Origin: Planctomycetota bacterium | GTDB taxonomy: Bacteria > Planctomycetota > Planctomycetia > Pirellulales > Lacipirellulaceae | Direction: 5' to 3' | Length of the DNA stretch: 32,321 nucleotides | Assembly (NCBI GenBank): GCA_029259915.1 | Contig: JAJDED010000064.1 | Coordinates: 1 to 32,321, forward strand | In this document: positions 6,956-15,475 of the stretch, piece by piece | Layout: each line of letters begins with the position of its first letter | How positions within the stretch are numbered: position 1 is the stretch's first letter | The notes under the pieces: generated by a model | The model's database searches: none | What the model was told of the DNA's origin: nothing | Seen by the model: only the letters and a program-made list of their open reading frames with translations | Position numbers and translations under genes: made by a program

Positions 6956-7852
6956 ATGAATGGTCGAGTACCACACCCGATCCCATACCAAGGAAGCAAG
7001 CGGCAGATTGCCCCTCTTATACTTCCATACTTCCCGGCCAAAGTTGCTAGAGTGGTCGAGCCGTTTTCCGGTTCTGCTGCAATTTCAATTGCTGTAGCAA
7101 CGCGTGACATGGCGGAACGGTACTGGCTCAACGATGCACATAAGCCTCTGGTTGATCTTTGGCGTAAGATTATCAACGAGCCCACTCAGCTAGCACATGG
7201 CTACGAGGAACTATGGAATGAACAACTAGGTCAGGAACGAGAGTATTACAACATTATTCGAGCACGGTTTAATGAAGCTCATGAACCAACGGATTTTCTT
7301 TACCTTTTGGCTAGATGCGTTAAAGCAGTAATCCGATACAACCCTAGAGGAGAGTTTAACAACACCCCTGATAATCGAAGGAAGGGAGCACGTCCGGCAG
7401 AGATGAGACGTCGAATAGAGGGTGCTTCAGCCCTCCTGAGTGGTCGAACAAAACTTACGGCGTGGGACTACAAAAAAGTATTGTCCAAGTGCGAACCAAA
7501 TGACTTGGTGTACATGGACCCCCCTTATCAAGGCGTTTGTCAGGTCCGTGACCAACGATACGCTCCCAAAGTAGACCACGATGAATTTTGCGACGAACTA
7601 GCGAAGCTGAATGATCGTGGCTGCAAATATGTTGTGAGCTACGACGGAAGAACAGGGGACAAGACATACGGAGAACCGTTGCCCGATTCCTTAGAGCTCT
7701 TGCATCTAGAGATTGACGCGGGGCGATCATCACAAGCGACGCTACTCGGCCGAGATCACAAGACGTTTGAATCCCTATACATATCACCGAAACTTGCCGC
7801 AATCGTAGACGTAGAGAGCAATCCTAAATTGCGTCAGAAGTCATTCGCGTAA
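6956..7852 (+). CDS. D12-class (Dam-like) N6-adenine DNA methyltransferase
   Basis: The 298-aa product transfers methyl from SAM to adenine N6. It has the Dam/DpnM layout: YQGSKRQ near the N-terminus (residues 11-17), SAM motif I VVEPFSGSAA (33-42), a central target-recognition region, motif IV DPPY (about 188-191) and a C-terminal conserved region. AAAGGAG precedes the ATG by 8 nt, a clear start signal. The HNH nuclease gene starts 38 bp downstream, so together they look like a type II restriction-modification system. D12 enzymes often modify GATC-like sites, but the target cannot be read from sequence. No separate controller gene is seen. Codon use is AT-richer than in the replicon core. 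Confidence 0.9.
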   Translation: MNGRVPHPIPYQGSKRQIAPLILPYFPAKVARVVEPFSGSAAISIAVATRDMAERYWLNDAHKPLVDLWRKIINEPTQLAHGYEELWNEQLGQEREYYNIIRARFNEAHEPTDFLYLLARCVKAVIRYNPRGEFNNTPDNRRKGARPAEMRRRIEGASALLSGRTKLTAWDYKKVLSKCEPNDLVYMDPPYQGVCQVRDQRYAPKVDHDEFCDELAKLNDRGCKYVVSYDGRTGDKTYGEPLPDSLELLHLEIDAGRSSQATLLGRDHKTFESLYISPKLAAIVDVESNPKLRQKSFA

Positions 7853-7889
7853 AGTATTACTGAATTTGCACGCGTAAAGGAGTACGCTT

Positions 7890-8615
7890 GTGGCCAAAAA
7901 ACTCCCCAAGGAGTTTGTTAAACGTCTGAAGTCCATTAAAGCCAAGCGTGCTCGAACTGTAATCGAACATATCTTGAAACATGGGCAGATAACGACGGAA
8001 GAACTCAGCAATACTTACGGTTACGATCATCCGCCGCGTGCAGCCCGTGACGTTCGTGAGCAAGGTATTCCTCTAGAAACCTTCAAGGTCACTGGAGCCC
8101 ACGGACGAAAAATTGGTGCATATCGATTTGGCGACCCGTCGAAAGTGAAGGATGGAAAGATCGGAGGTCGCAAGGCCTGGCCGAAAAAGTTTAAAGAGCA
8201 GCTTGTCAGCAAGTATGGATCTAGGTGTGGAATTTGCTTTGCTCAATATGAGGCACGCTATCTTCAAATCGATCATCGGGTGCCCTATGAAGTCGGCGGC
8301 GATGATGACGGCGATCTCGACCCAAACGATTTCATGTTGATCTGTGGATCGTGCAACCGGGCAAAGTCCTGGTCTTGTGAGCATTGCAAGAATTGGCAAT
8401 CAGACCACAAGAAGGACGTCTGCACCACTTGTTATTGGGCAAAGCCAGAAAGCTATGCCCATATTGCACTGAAGCTTGTCCGCAGACTAGCCATTACCTG
8501 GACTGGCGGAGAGGTGCCCGACTTTGACCGGCTCGTTGAACTCTCAAAACATGCAAACCAAGAGATACCGGAGTTTGTTAAAGCGGTGCTCAAAGACCGG
8601 CTTGACCAGCAGTGA
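7890..8615 (+). CDS. HNH endonuclease, probable restriction partner of the D12 methyltransferase
   Basis: The 241-aa product starts at GTG 7890 with AAGGAG 7 nt upstream. The N-terminal about 80 residues look like a winged helix (TTEELSNTYGYDHPPRAARDVREQGIPL), a layout common for target recognition. The HNH core runs from C113/C116 (CGIC) through D128-H129 (QIDHR) to C152/C155-N156 (CGSCNR). Extra Cys pairs follow at about 163/166 and 178/181, so more than one zinc may be bound. HNH enzymes cut DNA with one metal at the His. Location right behind a methyltransferase supports a restriction role. Alternatives are a nicking or homing nuclease. Confidence 0.82.
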   Translation: MAKKLPKEFVKRLKSIKAKRARTVIEHILKHGQITTEELSNTYGYDHPPRAARDVREQGIPLETFKVTGAHGRKIGAYRFGDPSKVKDGKIGGRKAWPKKFKEQLVSKYGSRCGICFAQYEARYLQIDHRVPYEVGGDDDGDLDPNDFMLICGSCNRAKSWSCEHCKNWQSDHKKDVCTTCYWAKPESYAHIALKLVRRLAITWTGGEVPDFDRLVELSKHANQEIPEFVKAVLKDRLDQQ

Positions 8616-8757
8616 GCAATTGACCGCATTCCAAAGTAAACTGCCAATAAGGCAGCTCCCAGACGCCGCCTAACGCACGCAAACGACTTACCACGACCTA
8701 AAACACCTGGCCGAGAATCGCTTCTTGCTGTTCATTTCTTCTTGAGCAGATTTCTCT

Positions 8758-8800
8758 ACGGTCGCGGCCGTGCCACCAGGCCGGCCGGTGCTGCGACCGT
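8758..8800. repeat. Imperfect palindrome at module boundary
   Basis: Arms ACGGTCGC and GCGACCGT around GGCC-rich inner pairs. The upstream CTTCTTGAGC and the core CCGTGCC..CAGG..CCGG..GTGCTGCGA resemble 31674-31738. It overlaps the stop codon of the minus-strand gene and could terminate it. The rest of 8616-8757 shows only a 5-bp hairpin (CTGCC/GGCAG) after the HNH gene. Confidence 0.6.
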
Positions 8801-9171
8801 CAGCGTTGTGTCTTTGACCATACTTCGCTTTGCCTAAAAGCCCGCTGCAACACGTTTAACGCTTCATCAGCCAATCGATCACATTTCATTTTGCTATGAC
8901 TTGTAGATCCGATGGATTTCAACCATTCATTGCTATCGGGTTGCAGCCAAGATTCTTCCAAAGCTTTCCTTAGTAGTGAGTTTTCGCTGCTATATCCATT
9001 GAACAGCTCTTTTGCCTCTAAAAGCGAGGTTTTCGTAACAAACGCCGCTTCGACTATATGCGTGACTGCAAGTCGAAGTCTGATGGCACTAGGCTCACTG
9101 ACTAGTGCTTGTGCTACGGACTCAGCACAGCTTCGGGTGGCCTGAGAAGCCGGATCAATTTGTTGTTCCAT
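8800..9171 (-). CDS. Hypothetical helical protein (123 aa)
   Basis: Starts at ATG 9171 (MEQQIDPASQATRSC) behind AAAAGGTG, a good ribosome binding site on the minus strand. Predicted all-helical, soluble, no motif recognised. Leu/Ala/Ser-rich helices are interrupted by WLQPDSNEWL. It stands alone on the minus strand between the restriction-modification pair and the recombinase, transcribed away from the recombinase. Probably real given the start signal. Confidence 0.6.
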   Translation of the reverse strand: MEQQIDPASQATRSCAESVAQALVSEPSAIRLRLAVTHIVEAAFVTKTSLLEAKELFNGYSSENSLLRKALEESWLQPDSNEWLKSIGSTSHSKMKCDRLADEALNVLQRAFRQSEVWSKTQR

Positions 9172-9248
9172 CTAAACACCTTTTGGGATGGGAGTAATGC
9201 GAGAACGAACGTCCGATAATCATCTTAGCCTTGACGCCAGATAATATA

Positions 9249-9270
9249 ACCCATAACGTCCTTTATGGGT
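9249..9270. promoter_or_regulatory. Dyad upstream of the recombinase
   Basis: ACCCATA and TATGGGT, perfect 7-bp arms 8 bp apart, embedded in AT-rich DNA (GATAATATAA before, GGTATATTTC after) and 48 bp before the recombinase start. A likely operator or promoter-overlapping site; no clean -35/-10 pair. Confidence 0.4.
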
Positions 9271-9317
9271 GGTATATTTCGGAAGGGGATTTTACCCACA
9301 TTCACAAGGATGCACAC

Positions 9318-10298
9318 ATGGCCAACCAACTAGCCACCGTCAAAATTCCAAAGCACCTGGCACCAATCTTGAATGGCGTACCCGTCGTCGTTGCCGCTGC
9401 CGGCCATGACGCCAGTTATCGGTTCGTGCGATTCTTCGTTGAGACCATCCGCAACAAGAATACTCGCGAGGCCTACGCTCGAGCGGTCCGAGACTTTTTC
9501 GAGTGGTGCGAAGAACGCAAATTGTCTCTCCACCAGATCGAACCGGTTGGTGTCTCGGCTTACATTGAACAACTGACGGCCGAGCGTGAGCCGGCCGGCG
9601 TTAAACAACACCTGGCCGCGATCCGGATGCTGTTTGATTGGTTGACCAATGGCGGGATTATCCCATTCAACCCGGCCAGCAGCGTCAAAGGCCCTCGCAT
9701 GAGCTATCGCAAAGGCAAGACACCGGTCCTCGACGCCGTGGAGTGCCGGATGCTTTTGGATTCCATCGAAGGCGACAAGCTAGCCGACATACGTGACCGA
9801 GCGTTGATTGGCGTGATGGTGTTCAGCTTTGCCCGCGTGTCGGCCGCCATCGGGATGAATCGAGCCGACTACCGGACGCAAGGTAAGAAATCGACGTTCA
9901 GGCTTCACGAGAAAGGTGGCAAGTTTAACGAAATCCCCGCTCATCACCTGGCGGAACAATACATTGACGAATATCTGGCCGCTGCACGACTCCTTACCGC
10001 ACCGAAAGATGCTCCCCTATTCCGATCGTTTGATCGTCGTCGTCGGCTCAGCGACCGTCGTTTGAACCGACGTGACTCGCTCGCTATGATAAAGCGTCGG
10101 GCGAAGAATGCCGGCTTACCGCCTGATATTTGTTGCCACACATTTCGCGGCACTGGCATCACAACTTATCTCAAGAATGGTGGCGATCGCAGCAAGGCGG
10201 CCCAGATCGCCGGCCACGCATCCGAAAGAACCACGAGTCTTTACGATCGTCGCAATGACGAGGTTGATCGCGGCGAGATTGAAAAGGTTCAGATTTAG
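9318..10298 (+). CDS. Tyrosine recombinase (XerC/D-like)
   Basis: The 326-aa enzyme cuts and rejoins DNA through a 3'-phosphotyrosine. The N-terminal SAM-like core-binding domain spans about 33-125 (NTREAYARAVRDFFEWC). The catalytic domain has R173 (FARVSAA), K199 (HEKGGK), H274 and R277 (CHTFRGTGIT), H300 (AGHAS) and Y309 (SLYDRR): the full set. ATG 9318 has AAGGA 8 nt upstream; in-frame sequence back to 9231 lacks a start signal. It sits 12 bp before the VirD4-like ATPase gene. On a plasmid it would resolve multimers or integrate or exchange modules. Its site is not identified; the dyad at 9249 or the repeated palindromes are candidates. Confidence 0.93.
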   Translation: MANQLATVKIPKHLAPILNGVPVVVAAAGHDASYRFVRFFVETIRNKNTREAYARAVRDFFEWCEERKLSLHQIEPVGVSAYIEQLTAEREPAGVKQHLAAIRMLFDWLTNGGIIPFNPASSVKGPRMSYRKGKTPVLDAVECRMLLDSIEGDKLADIRDRALIGVMVFSFARVSAAIGMNRADYRTQGKKSTFRLHEKGGKFNEIPAHHLAEQYIDEYLAAARLLTAPKDAPLFRSFDRRRRLSDRRLNRRDSLAMIKRRAKNAGLPPDICCHTFRGTGITTYLKNGGDRSKAAQIAGHASERTTSLYDRRNDEVDRGEIEKVQI

Positions 10299-10310
10299 AA
10301 AGCACATCTA

Positions 10311-13040
10311 ATGACTCATTTAGTACCAACAACCCATACAGCACTTCTGCAGCCGCACGAAACAACCCTGCAAATGGGCACGCTACTTAATGACGATGAC
10401 TCTTGTGTCTCGCTCCAGTTAGAAGGTCTCCTTAGTCAACATATCGGCGTATCCGGTGGAAGTGGACTTGGAAAATCATATCTTTCAGAGTCGATTTTTC
10501 GGCAGATTATTACACTGCAACATGACAGACCTATCCCCGGTGCTGCCATTTTCGATCCCAATGGCGACCTAGTGAATCGCCTATTGCTCTACATTCGTGA
10601 AAATCCAGGGAAAGTCCATCCACAGGTTATTTCAAATCTACATGTGTTAGAACCTGCGTCTGATACTCTGTTTTCAATCGATCCATTTGATCCTTCGTAT
10701 TATCAACACATTAAGCCGCACAAAAGGCGTGCCTGGATCGAGGCCCAAGCCGAACGAGTTGGCCTTGGTATTATTCGTGCTCGTGGTGAGCACTCCTTCA
10801 AAGACATGCCGAGACTTGAAAAATGGATGAAGATTCTCCTCATCGTAGCTGGCACTCCCTACAACGACGAAGGCGACCATTTCCCATTAGGTGAGATTCA
10901 TGTCCTTTATGATCCCACTCATCCACAACACAACGCCACTTACAAATTGATTCGTCCACATCTTAGTGATCGAGTCCGGCAACGTTTTGACCAGCTCAAG
11001 AGTCTTTCAGCTCAACGTCTAGAGGAAACGCTCGATAGCACAATCTCACGTTTTGAATCATTTTTCTCAGAAACGGTTCGTCGGCTATTTGCCAGAGAAT
11101 CGACTACGATACAAATCCCAAGTATGGTGTCTGATGGAGCTTGGGTTCTTATCAATCTACAAGACTCGGATGAGTTCACTCCGGAGCGTGCCGATGCCGT
11201 CGGTAGCATTCTTCTGACCTTATTTTTACGGACCATTATGAGTCGTCCGAAGCATGAGCGTAGACGCTTCATCCTTTGGATTGATGAAGCAAGTCGCTTC
11301 ACTGGCGGCCAAGATATTGTGAAGGCACTGAAGGAATCGCGGAAGTATCAGCTTACATGTGGGCTGTGCATTCAAGACTTGTCGGCGTTAGTGACTGAGC
11401 AGACTGATATCCTCCGCCAATTTCTCAATTGCCGGACCCACTTTTGCTTCGGCCAACGTGCCGAAGAAGACTTGAAGCTGCTCGCCAGCGTCCTCGCCTT
11501 CCCTAATTTATCTTTCGACAAATTAAATCAGATTGGCAATATATCACTCAATGAGTACGCCCCTATCGAGACAGTCCAAACAACACAAACTCGCGAGCAG
11601 GCCATCACTACAGAGCAACGCGAAGGTCAGCAAGTGTCTTCAGCACAGCGGATTGCTAATCAGGCCCAGCTTTCAGATCGTCATGCGAGCATCGACACGG
11701 ATGAATTGTCTGAAGCCCAGCAGTTTGGTACACAGGAACGCCGGGAGTTGGCTACTACGGATCAAACAGAAGATTATCAAGATCATCGCATAGGCATCGA
11801 AGTAAGTGACGGCATAGAGCAAGCAACCCATAGTGCTAGATCAAGGGAAGTAGTAGATGCTGTCCAGATCCAGCAGAAGCGTGACCAGCAACGCGATATA
11901 GTGCTAGGTCATACTCAAAAGATAGTTGGCGAACATTTGAACTCTGATACAGATCGGGAAACTTCCGCAGATCAACAACGCCGTACAGTGGCCAATGATG
12001 CTCAACAAACTAAGCGTAAGAGCGACATAGACCGAAAATCAGATGAATCTATTGAGAAGAAAGGCTTGCTTGAGTCGAGTGTTAAAGATAGTTCCAATCG
12101 GAATCTAGTAACGGCTCAGGGTGCAAGCTATATTTCGCAACAAGATGTTCACAAACAGGAAAAAGAGGACTCTGGTTACGAAGATCGCAGCATCTCCGCC
12201 CATGACGTACAAAACGCTAACGAGCAGGCCATCAGCCAGCGTAAATCAAATGAGCAGTCAGAGCTAGATCAGACGGAACATGAACACGAGATTGCTCGGC
12301 GTCAACTGCACGCGAATGAGGATTTGAGACAACAGCAGTTTCGAGTAGGAGACTCGATAATTTTAGGCAGCGATCATACAAAACGGGAACTACGCTCATC
12401 AGGGACGAAGGACACTCAGTCCCATTTAGTTAAGCAAGCAAAGCAGCAAGCTTCTGGCCAGAAAATTTCTAAGTCGACTGCTGAGAAACTGCTAACCGCT
12501 AAAAGCAACGACTTAATCACACGACATGCCACTTCAAGGGCGACTCAGCACACAATCGACTTAACTAATTTGCAGACACTGGAGAACAACAAGGCCTATG
12601 GGCAGCACGTTGATTGGATCAACTCTCAGGCAGATGTCGTTCGGAGTACAACCACTGTTAAAACAGATATGACAGCCATTTCTCGGATCATCGAACAAGA
12701 CTCTGGCCGACTTGTGGATGCAATCACTGACCAGCTCTACCGCTTCTACGTCCACCAAAGCATGTTGGGCGTAGGAGAGGTTGCAGTGGCTCACAATTCC
12801 CAGGTCGTTTCAATTAAAGTCGATCACGTTCACGAACCCTATGAATATCTCACTCCCGCCGAACATCACGAACTATTATTAAGCCTCAAGCAGGCGATCG
12901 CTGCCAAGCATCCCACGTACTTTGAATATGAATCCTCAGAGGGAGACGATGAAACCCGGATCTTGGCATGGTTGACGTCAGCCGTAGCAAAATCTGGTGG
13001 TGGCACCTCGCTGCCTACGAGCTTACCGGAAGGTTTCTAA
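10311..13040 (+). CDS. VirD4/TraD-like DNA-transport ATPase with very long disordered insert
   Basis: The 909-aa protein has Walker A GGSGLGKS at 49-56 and Walker B ILWIDEAS at about 319-328, followed by ALKESRKYQLTCGLCIQDLSAL, the typical sensor region of coupling ATPases. There is no N-terminal membrane segment, so it would be recruited to DNA or membrane by a partner. Residues about 420-780 are low-complexity, rich in Gln, Ser, Asp, Glu, Arg and His, and predicted disordered or coiled. A conserved-looking tail follows (about 790-850, LVDAITDQLYRFYVHQS). The stop overlaps the start of the relaxation-like gene (TAATG), so the two are translationally coupled. Inferred job: loading or moving DNA during transfer or plasmid processing. 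Confidence 0.85.
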   Translation: MTHLVPTTHTALLQPHETTLQMGTLLNDDDSCVSLQLEGLLSQHIGVSGGSGLGKSYLSESIFRQIITLQHDRPIPGAAIFDPNGDLVNRLLLYIRENPGKVHPQVISNLHVLEPASDTLFSIDPFDPSYYQHIKPHKRRAWIEAQAERVGLGIIRARGEHSFKDMPRLEKWMKILLIVAGTPYNDEGDHFPLGEIHVLYDPTHPQHNATYKLIRPHLSDRVRQRFDQLKSLSAQRLEETLDSTISRFESFFSETVRRLFARESTTIQIPSMVSDGAWVLINLQDSDEFTPERADAVGSILLTLFLRTIMSRPKHERRRFILWIDEASRFTGGQDIVKALKESRKYQLTCGLCIQDLSALVTEQTDILRQFLNCRTHFCFGQRAEEDLKLLASVLAFPNLSFDKLNQIGNISLNEYAPIETVQTTQTREQAITTEQREGQQVSSAQRIANQAQLSDRHASIDTDELSEAQQFGTQERRELATTDQTEDYQDHRIGIEVSDGIEQATHSARSREVVDAVQIQQKRDQQRDIVLGHTQKIVGEHLNSDTDRETSADQQRRTVANDAQQTKRKSDIDRKSDESIEKKGLLESSVKDSSNRNLVTAQGASYISQQDVHKQEKEDSGYEDRSISAHDVQNANEQAISQRKSNEQSELDQTEHEHEIARRQLHANEDLRQQQFRVGDSIILGSDHTKRELRSSGTKDTQSHLVKQAKQQASGQKISKSTAEKLLTAKSNDLITRHATSRATQHTIDLTNLQTLENNKAYGQHVDWINSQADVVRSTTTVKTDMTAISRIIEQDSGRLVDAITDQLYRFYVHQSMLGVGEVAVAHNSQVVSIKVDHVHEPYEYLTPAEHHELLLSLKQAIAAKHPTYFEYESSEGDDETRILAWLTSAVAKSGGGTSLPTSLPEGF

Positions 13041-13930
13041 TGTCGCTCCAGCCTCGCGAGGAACCGTTGCTTGAGCTGTTAGCCCGTTGCTACCTAATGA
13101 CGGCCAAGCAAATTCGAGAACGTATCTATCCAGATGTTGATTCAAAAGTGTCTCGTCGACGTCTCAATGAAGTTCTTACTAAAGAGCGGTATTTGAGCCG
13201 CTACCCAAAGAAAACAAACGATCCACGCCCTGCCGTCTATTATCTAGCCGATCGTGGAGTAGAGCATTTAACCAAACGGCTCGATAATGATGCCTATCTA
13301 GCCAAACCGACTACTCTGAATTGCCGAGCAGACCATATTGCCCACACAGTCGAAGTGGGTCAGATCCTGCTTGCGATCGAGGAGTCCTTTGCTGCCCAAG
13401 ACTCGGTTCGACTGGCTGCCTGTTTCCATGAATTTGAACCAGTTAATCCCCGCGACAACCCAGCGGACCAGCGGAGAATGTACACCGAATTCAATCAGCG
13501 TCCACGGCACGTCTGTATGCCCGATGCTGGCTTTCTGATCCAGCGAGGCTTGAGCCAGGTAGTTTACTTTTTGGAGCATGAGAGCGGCCGTGGCACCGGT
13601 TACAAGGATATGGCTCGCCGGAAGTGGAAAGGTTACGCCACACTGTACGACCAAGCGGGTCACCGGGGGCTTTTTCCGGCCACCACTTGGGATGGATTCT
13701 TGGTTCTGGTGGTTTGTCCAGAGGACCGCTGGCGAGACCGTTTTGCGACTCAGATGGCCCGTGTCCTCAAAGAAAAGCACCGCCAGGATTTACTACCAAT
13801 CTGGAGAAGTGTCTCGTTTTCGGACATGCTATCGGGTCGGTTTCTGACCGATCCGGTTGTCCGCCGACTCGATAAATCTGACCTCAACCCACTGGTCGAC
13901 ACAAACACTCCCCTGCCCCGCCAGGCCTGA
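13040..13930 (+). CDS. Replication-relaxation family-like protein (copy 1)
   Basis: The 296-aa product starts at ATG 13040, overlapping the ATPase stop by one base. The N-terminal about 90 residues form a winged helix (LMTAKQIRERIYPDVDSKVSRRRLNEVL, then VYYLADRGVEHL). The second half has a nuclease-fold-like pattern: PDAGFLI, then VYFLEHESGRGTGYKDMARRKWKGY. The acidic PDA...E-x-x-x-G spacing recalls PD-(D/E)xK folds. Such proteins are linked to relaxation and replication of plasmid DNA and sit with VirD4/TcpA-like ATPases. Coupling to the ATPase supports that. A structured non-coding region follows. A minus-oriented copy of the 10-mer lies at 13907-13916. Family call moderate; nuclease activity is inference. 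Confidence 0.7.
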   Translation: MSLQPREEPLLELLARCYLMTAKQIRERIYPDVDSKVSRRRLNEVLTKERYLSRYPKKTNDPRPAVYYLADRGVEHLTKRLDNDAYLAKPTTLNCRADHIAHTVEVGQILLAIEESFAAQDSVRLAACFHEFEPVNPRDNPADQRRMYTEFNQRPRHVCMPDAGFLIQRGLSQVVYFLEHESGRGTGYKDMARRKWKGYATLYDQAGHRGLFPATTWDGFLVLVVCPEDRWRDRFATQMARVLKEKHRQDLLPIWRSVSFSDMLSGRFLTDPVVRRLDKSDLNPLVDTNTPLPRQA

Positions 13931-14439
13931 TTGATTGTTGTCTGTCTCCCCTCTTGAGCCGACCTTTGTACGTGTGAAAGGTGTCCGCGTTGGGTGTCCG
14001 CCCTCATCCCCGCCCCCGGACGTTTGGTGTCTTGTTTTTGTGTGCTGTAAGTTGTTTCCCACCCGCAGTTTCAATGTGTGCTACGGGGTCTTACAGACCC
14101 CTTGCTCTTCTGCCATCCGGGGGCACGTTCGTACCTCACGGACCCCGACGCTATCGCTATGCCAGAAGAGCAAGGGCTCTGGCCCCTGCACCCATCGCCG
14201 TCACGGGTCTGCGGACACCGCGACGACGAGACTCCGGCTGCGGCCGTCGCTTGAAACTGCACCCCCACAATACGGAGTATGCTGTTTGTTGTTGGTTGTT
14301 GTCTTGGCCGCCGATTTTGGTGATAATGAAAGGGTTCGCTTCGCTAGCTAGCTGGTCGTCGACTTAGGGGTCGACCGGCTTTGCGTTGCGGACGCTTTGC
14401 TCGCTTCGGCGGGTGTTTTGTCAATTTCCAATTTTTACC
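13931..14439. other. 509-bp structured non-coding region, candidate oriT or RNA
   Basis: No convincing gene. Inverted repeats seen: ACCTTT/AAAGGT at 13962-13982; GGGGTC/GACCCC at 14085-14101; a long stem at 14099-14176; a GCTAGCTAGC palindrome near 14343-14352; and GTCGAC pairs near 14357-14374. It directly follows the coupled ATPase and relaxation genes, which is where an origin of transfer often lies. Frames of 128-138 codons here are C- and G-run artefacts. Confidence 0.5.
14085..14176 (+). other. Overlapping alternative hairpins
   Basis: Hairpin 1 is GGGGTC-TTACA-GACCCC (14085-14101). Hairpin 2 pairs 14099-14116 (CCCTTGCTCTTCTGCCAT) with 14159-14176, 17 of 18 positions complementary, around a 42-nt loop. 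They share bases 14099-14101, so forming one disturbs the other, as in attenuators or structured nic regions. Confidence 0.6.
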
Positions 14440-14823
14440 ATGTCCAATTTAACTCTGGAGAAAATCAAGAAGCAGTACGAGGGTATTTCACGCGGCGGCG
14501 TCTATTATTGGTTTGTGCCGAACACTTCGTTTTTTTGGGAAAAGCCACGCTGGGTTGATGTAACCAAAGACCTGGCTCGGTACTCAGATGAACAAGTGCG
14601 AAAGCTCGTCCAAGAGACACCTAGTCTCCATTTTGGAGACGATATTCCGCTGGATGACCTCAGCTTCGATCGGTACTTGAAGAAAGAGATTCGCAAGTCG
14701 AAAACTCGCGACAAGCTCCGAGCCATTTATGGCAAAAAAAGAAACGCCGGACCAAGTCTTTGGTTCGACGCATCTCTAGCAACTTTGGTGCTGGTATTTG
14801 GCTCGCTGCATGTAATTAGCTAG
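14440..14823 (+). CDS. Hypothetical protein (127 aa)
   Basis: Starts MSNLTLEKIKKQYEGISRGG. It has aromatic stretches (VYYWFVPNTSFFWEKPRWVDVT), a middle with acidic and Leu-rich helices, a basic segment (KKEIRKSKTRDKLRAIYGKK) and a hydrophobic end (ASLATLVLVFGSLHVIS) that may be a C-terminal membrane anchor. ATG 14440 is chosen over a TTG 54 nt upstream. No ribosome binding site. First gene after the structured region; a 32-aa ORF with a good ribosome binding site follows 20 bp later. No family recognised. Confidence 0.55.
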   Translation: MSNLTLEKIKKQYEGISRGGVYYWFVPNTSFFWEKPRWVDVTKDLARYSDEQVRKLVQETPSLHFGDDIPLDDLSFDRYLKKEIRKSKTRDKLRAIYGKKRNAGPSLWFDASLATLVLVFGSLHVIS

Positions 14824-14843
14824 CCAAAAGGAGCGTGACAAGA

Positions 14844-14942
14844 ATGCCATTGATTGCTTCCCAAGTCAAGCAATCCCTGGGGCTTGTGGACTATGACGAG
14901 AACGCTTCACCGCGTCGATTGTCTTTGTCACTCAAGCGATAG
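14844..14942 (+). CDS. Small protein (32 aa) with strong ribosome binding site
   Basis: AAGGAG (14828-14833) lies 10 nt before the ATG. The product begins MPLIASQVKQSLGL and ends SPRRLSLSLKR, amphipathic and basic at the end. It lies between the 127-aa gene and a rho-independent terminator at 14973, so it would be the last gene of that transcript. The strong start signal in a plasmid where many genes lack one is the main support. It could also be the intact front of a broken gene. Function unknown. Confidence 0.45.
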   Translation: MPLIASQVKQSLGLVDYDENASPRRLSLSLKR

Positions 14943-14972
14943 ATTGACCATCTTAATGGTCGCCCTTCTGAG

Positions 14973-14991
14973 GCCCAGATATTCTCTGGGC
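14973..14991 (+). terminator. Rho-independent terminator
   Basis: GCCCAGA-TATTC-TCTGGGC, a perfect 7-bp stem, then CTTCAGCCTTTTC. A smaller perfect hairpin (GACCAT-CTTA-ATGGTC) lies just upstream. Placed 31 bp after the 32-aa gene. Confidence 0.6.
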
Positions 14992-15166
14992 TTCAGCCTT
15001 TTCTACACCGATGAATGTGCGATAGGCTTGACATTTTAGCAAATCACAGGCAATGTGATCACCCCTCCCCTACTCTCCTCTGGATCCTGAATTTGAATCA
15101 CTGCCGCTTACGGTAATTACAACTGCCGACCCTAACAGAACCCTGGGCCAGATCGCTTGTCGCCGC

Positions 15167-15355
15167 GTGCAGTACGCCAACATAGTAGTACCGACAGATC
15201 AGCGGACTCCAGAGGAAAAAACATCAGACACTGAAAAGATTCGCCAACTACAAGAAACCCTAGCCAGGAAAAACGACTTTTATTTTCAGCGTGATGATCC
15301 ACAATTGACATCGGAAGAACGCATTGACGCGTTTCTTGCCAAGGCAAAGAGCTAG
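15167..15355 (+). CDS. Small helical hypothetical protein (62 aa)
   Basis: GTG start, then QYANIVVPTDQRTPEEK, a charged helical region, and an end DAFLAKAKS. The frame stays open upstream to about 15059 and reads like protein there too (DPEFESLPLTVITTADPNR), but contains no ATG, GTG or TTG start. The gene may therefore be a 5'-truncated remnant. No ribosome binding site. Function unknown. Confidence 0.4.
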   Translation: MQYANIVVPTDQRTPEEKTSDTEKIRQLQETLARKNDFYFQRDDPQLTSEERIDAFLAKAKS

Positions 15356-15475
15356 GATGGCGTTAATTTTCGTTCCGAGTTAGGCTGCAGTTTGTGTCGC
15401 CAGTGGACCCACGTACATCGTTATGAGTGCGTTGCAAAGACACGCAATTAAAAACACAATAATCGGCCAAGCACT

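Noticed and set aside
8670..8690. GCCTAAC and distant GTTAGGC sequences as integron attC ends
   Set aside because: The inverse core sites are kilobases apart and do not form attC-like folded units; no integron integrase signature in the recombinase.
9231..9317. Longer start of the tyrosine recombinase
   Set aside because: Uses TTG without a ribosome binding site and would code through the dyad and AT-rich control region; ATG 9318 has AAGGA.
13935..14367. Overlapping plus-strand frames of 128-138 codons in the structured region
   Set aside because: Pro/Cys/Arg-rich low-quality protein in two frames at once, no start signal, and the DNA is dominated by inverted repeats.
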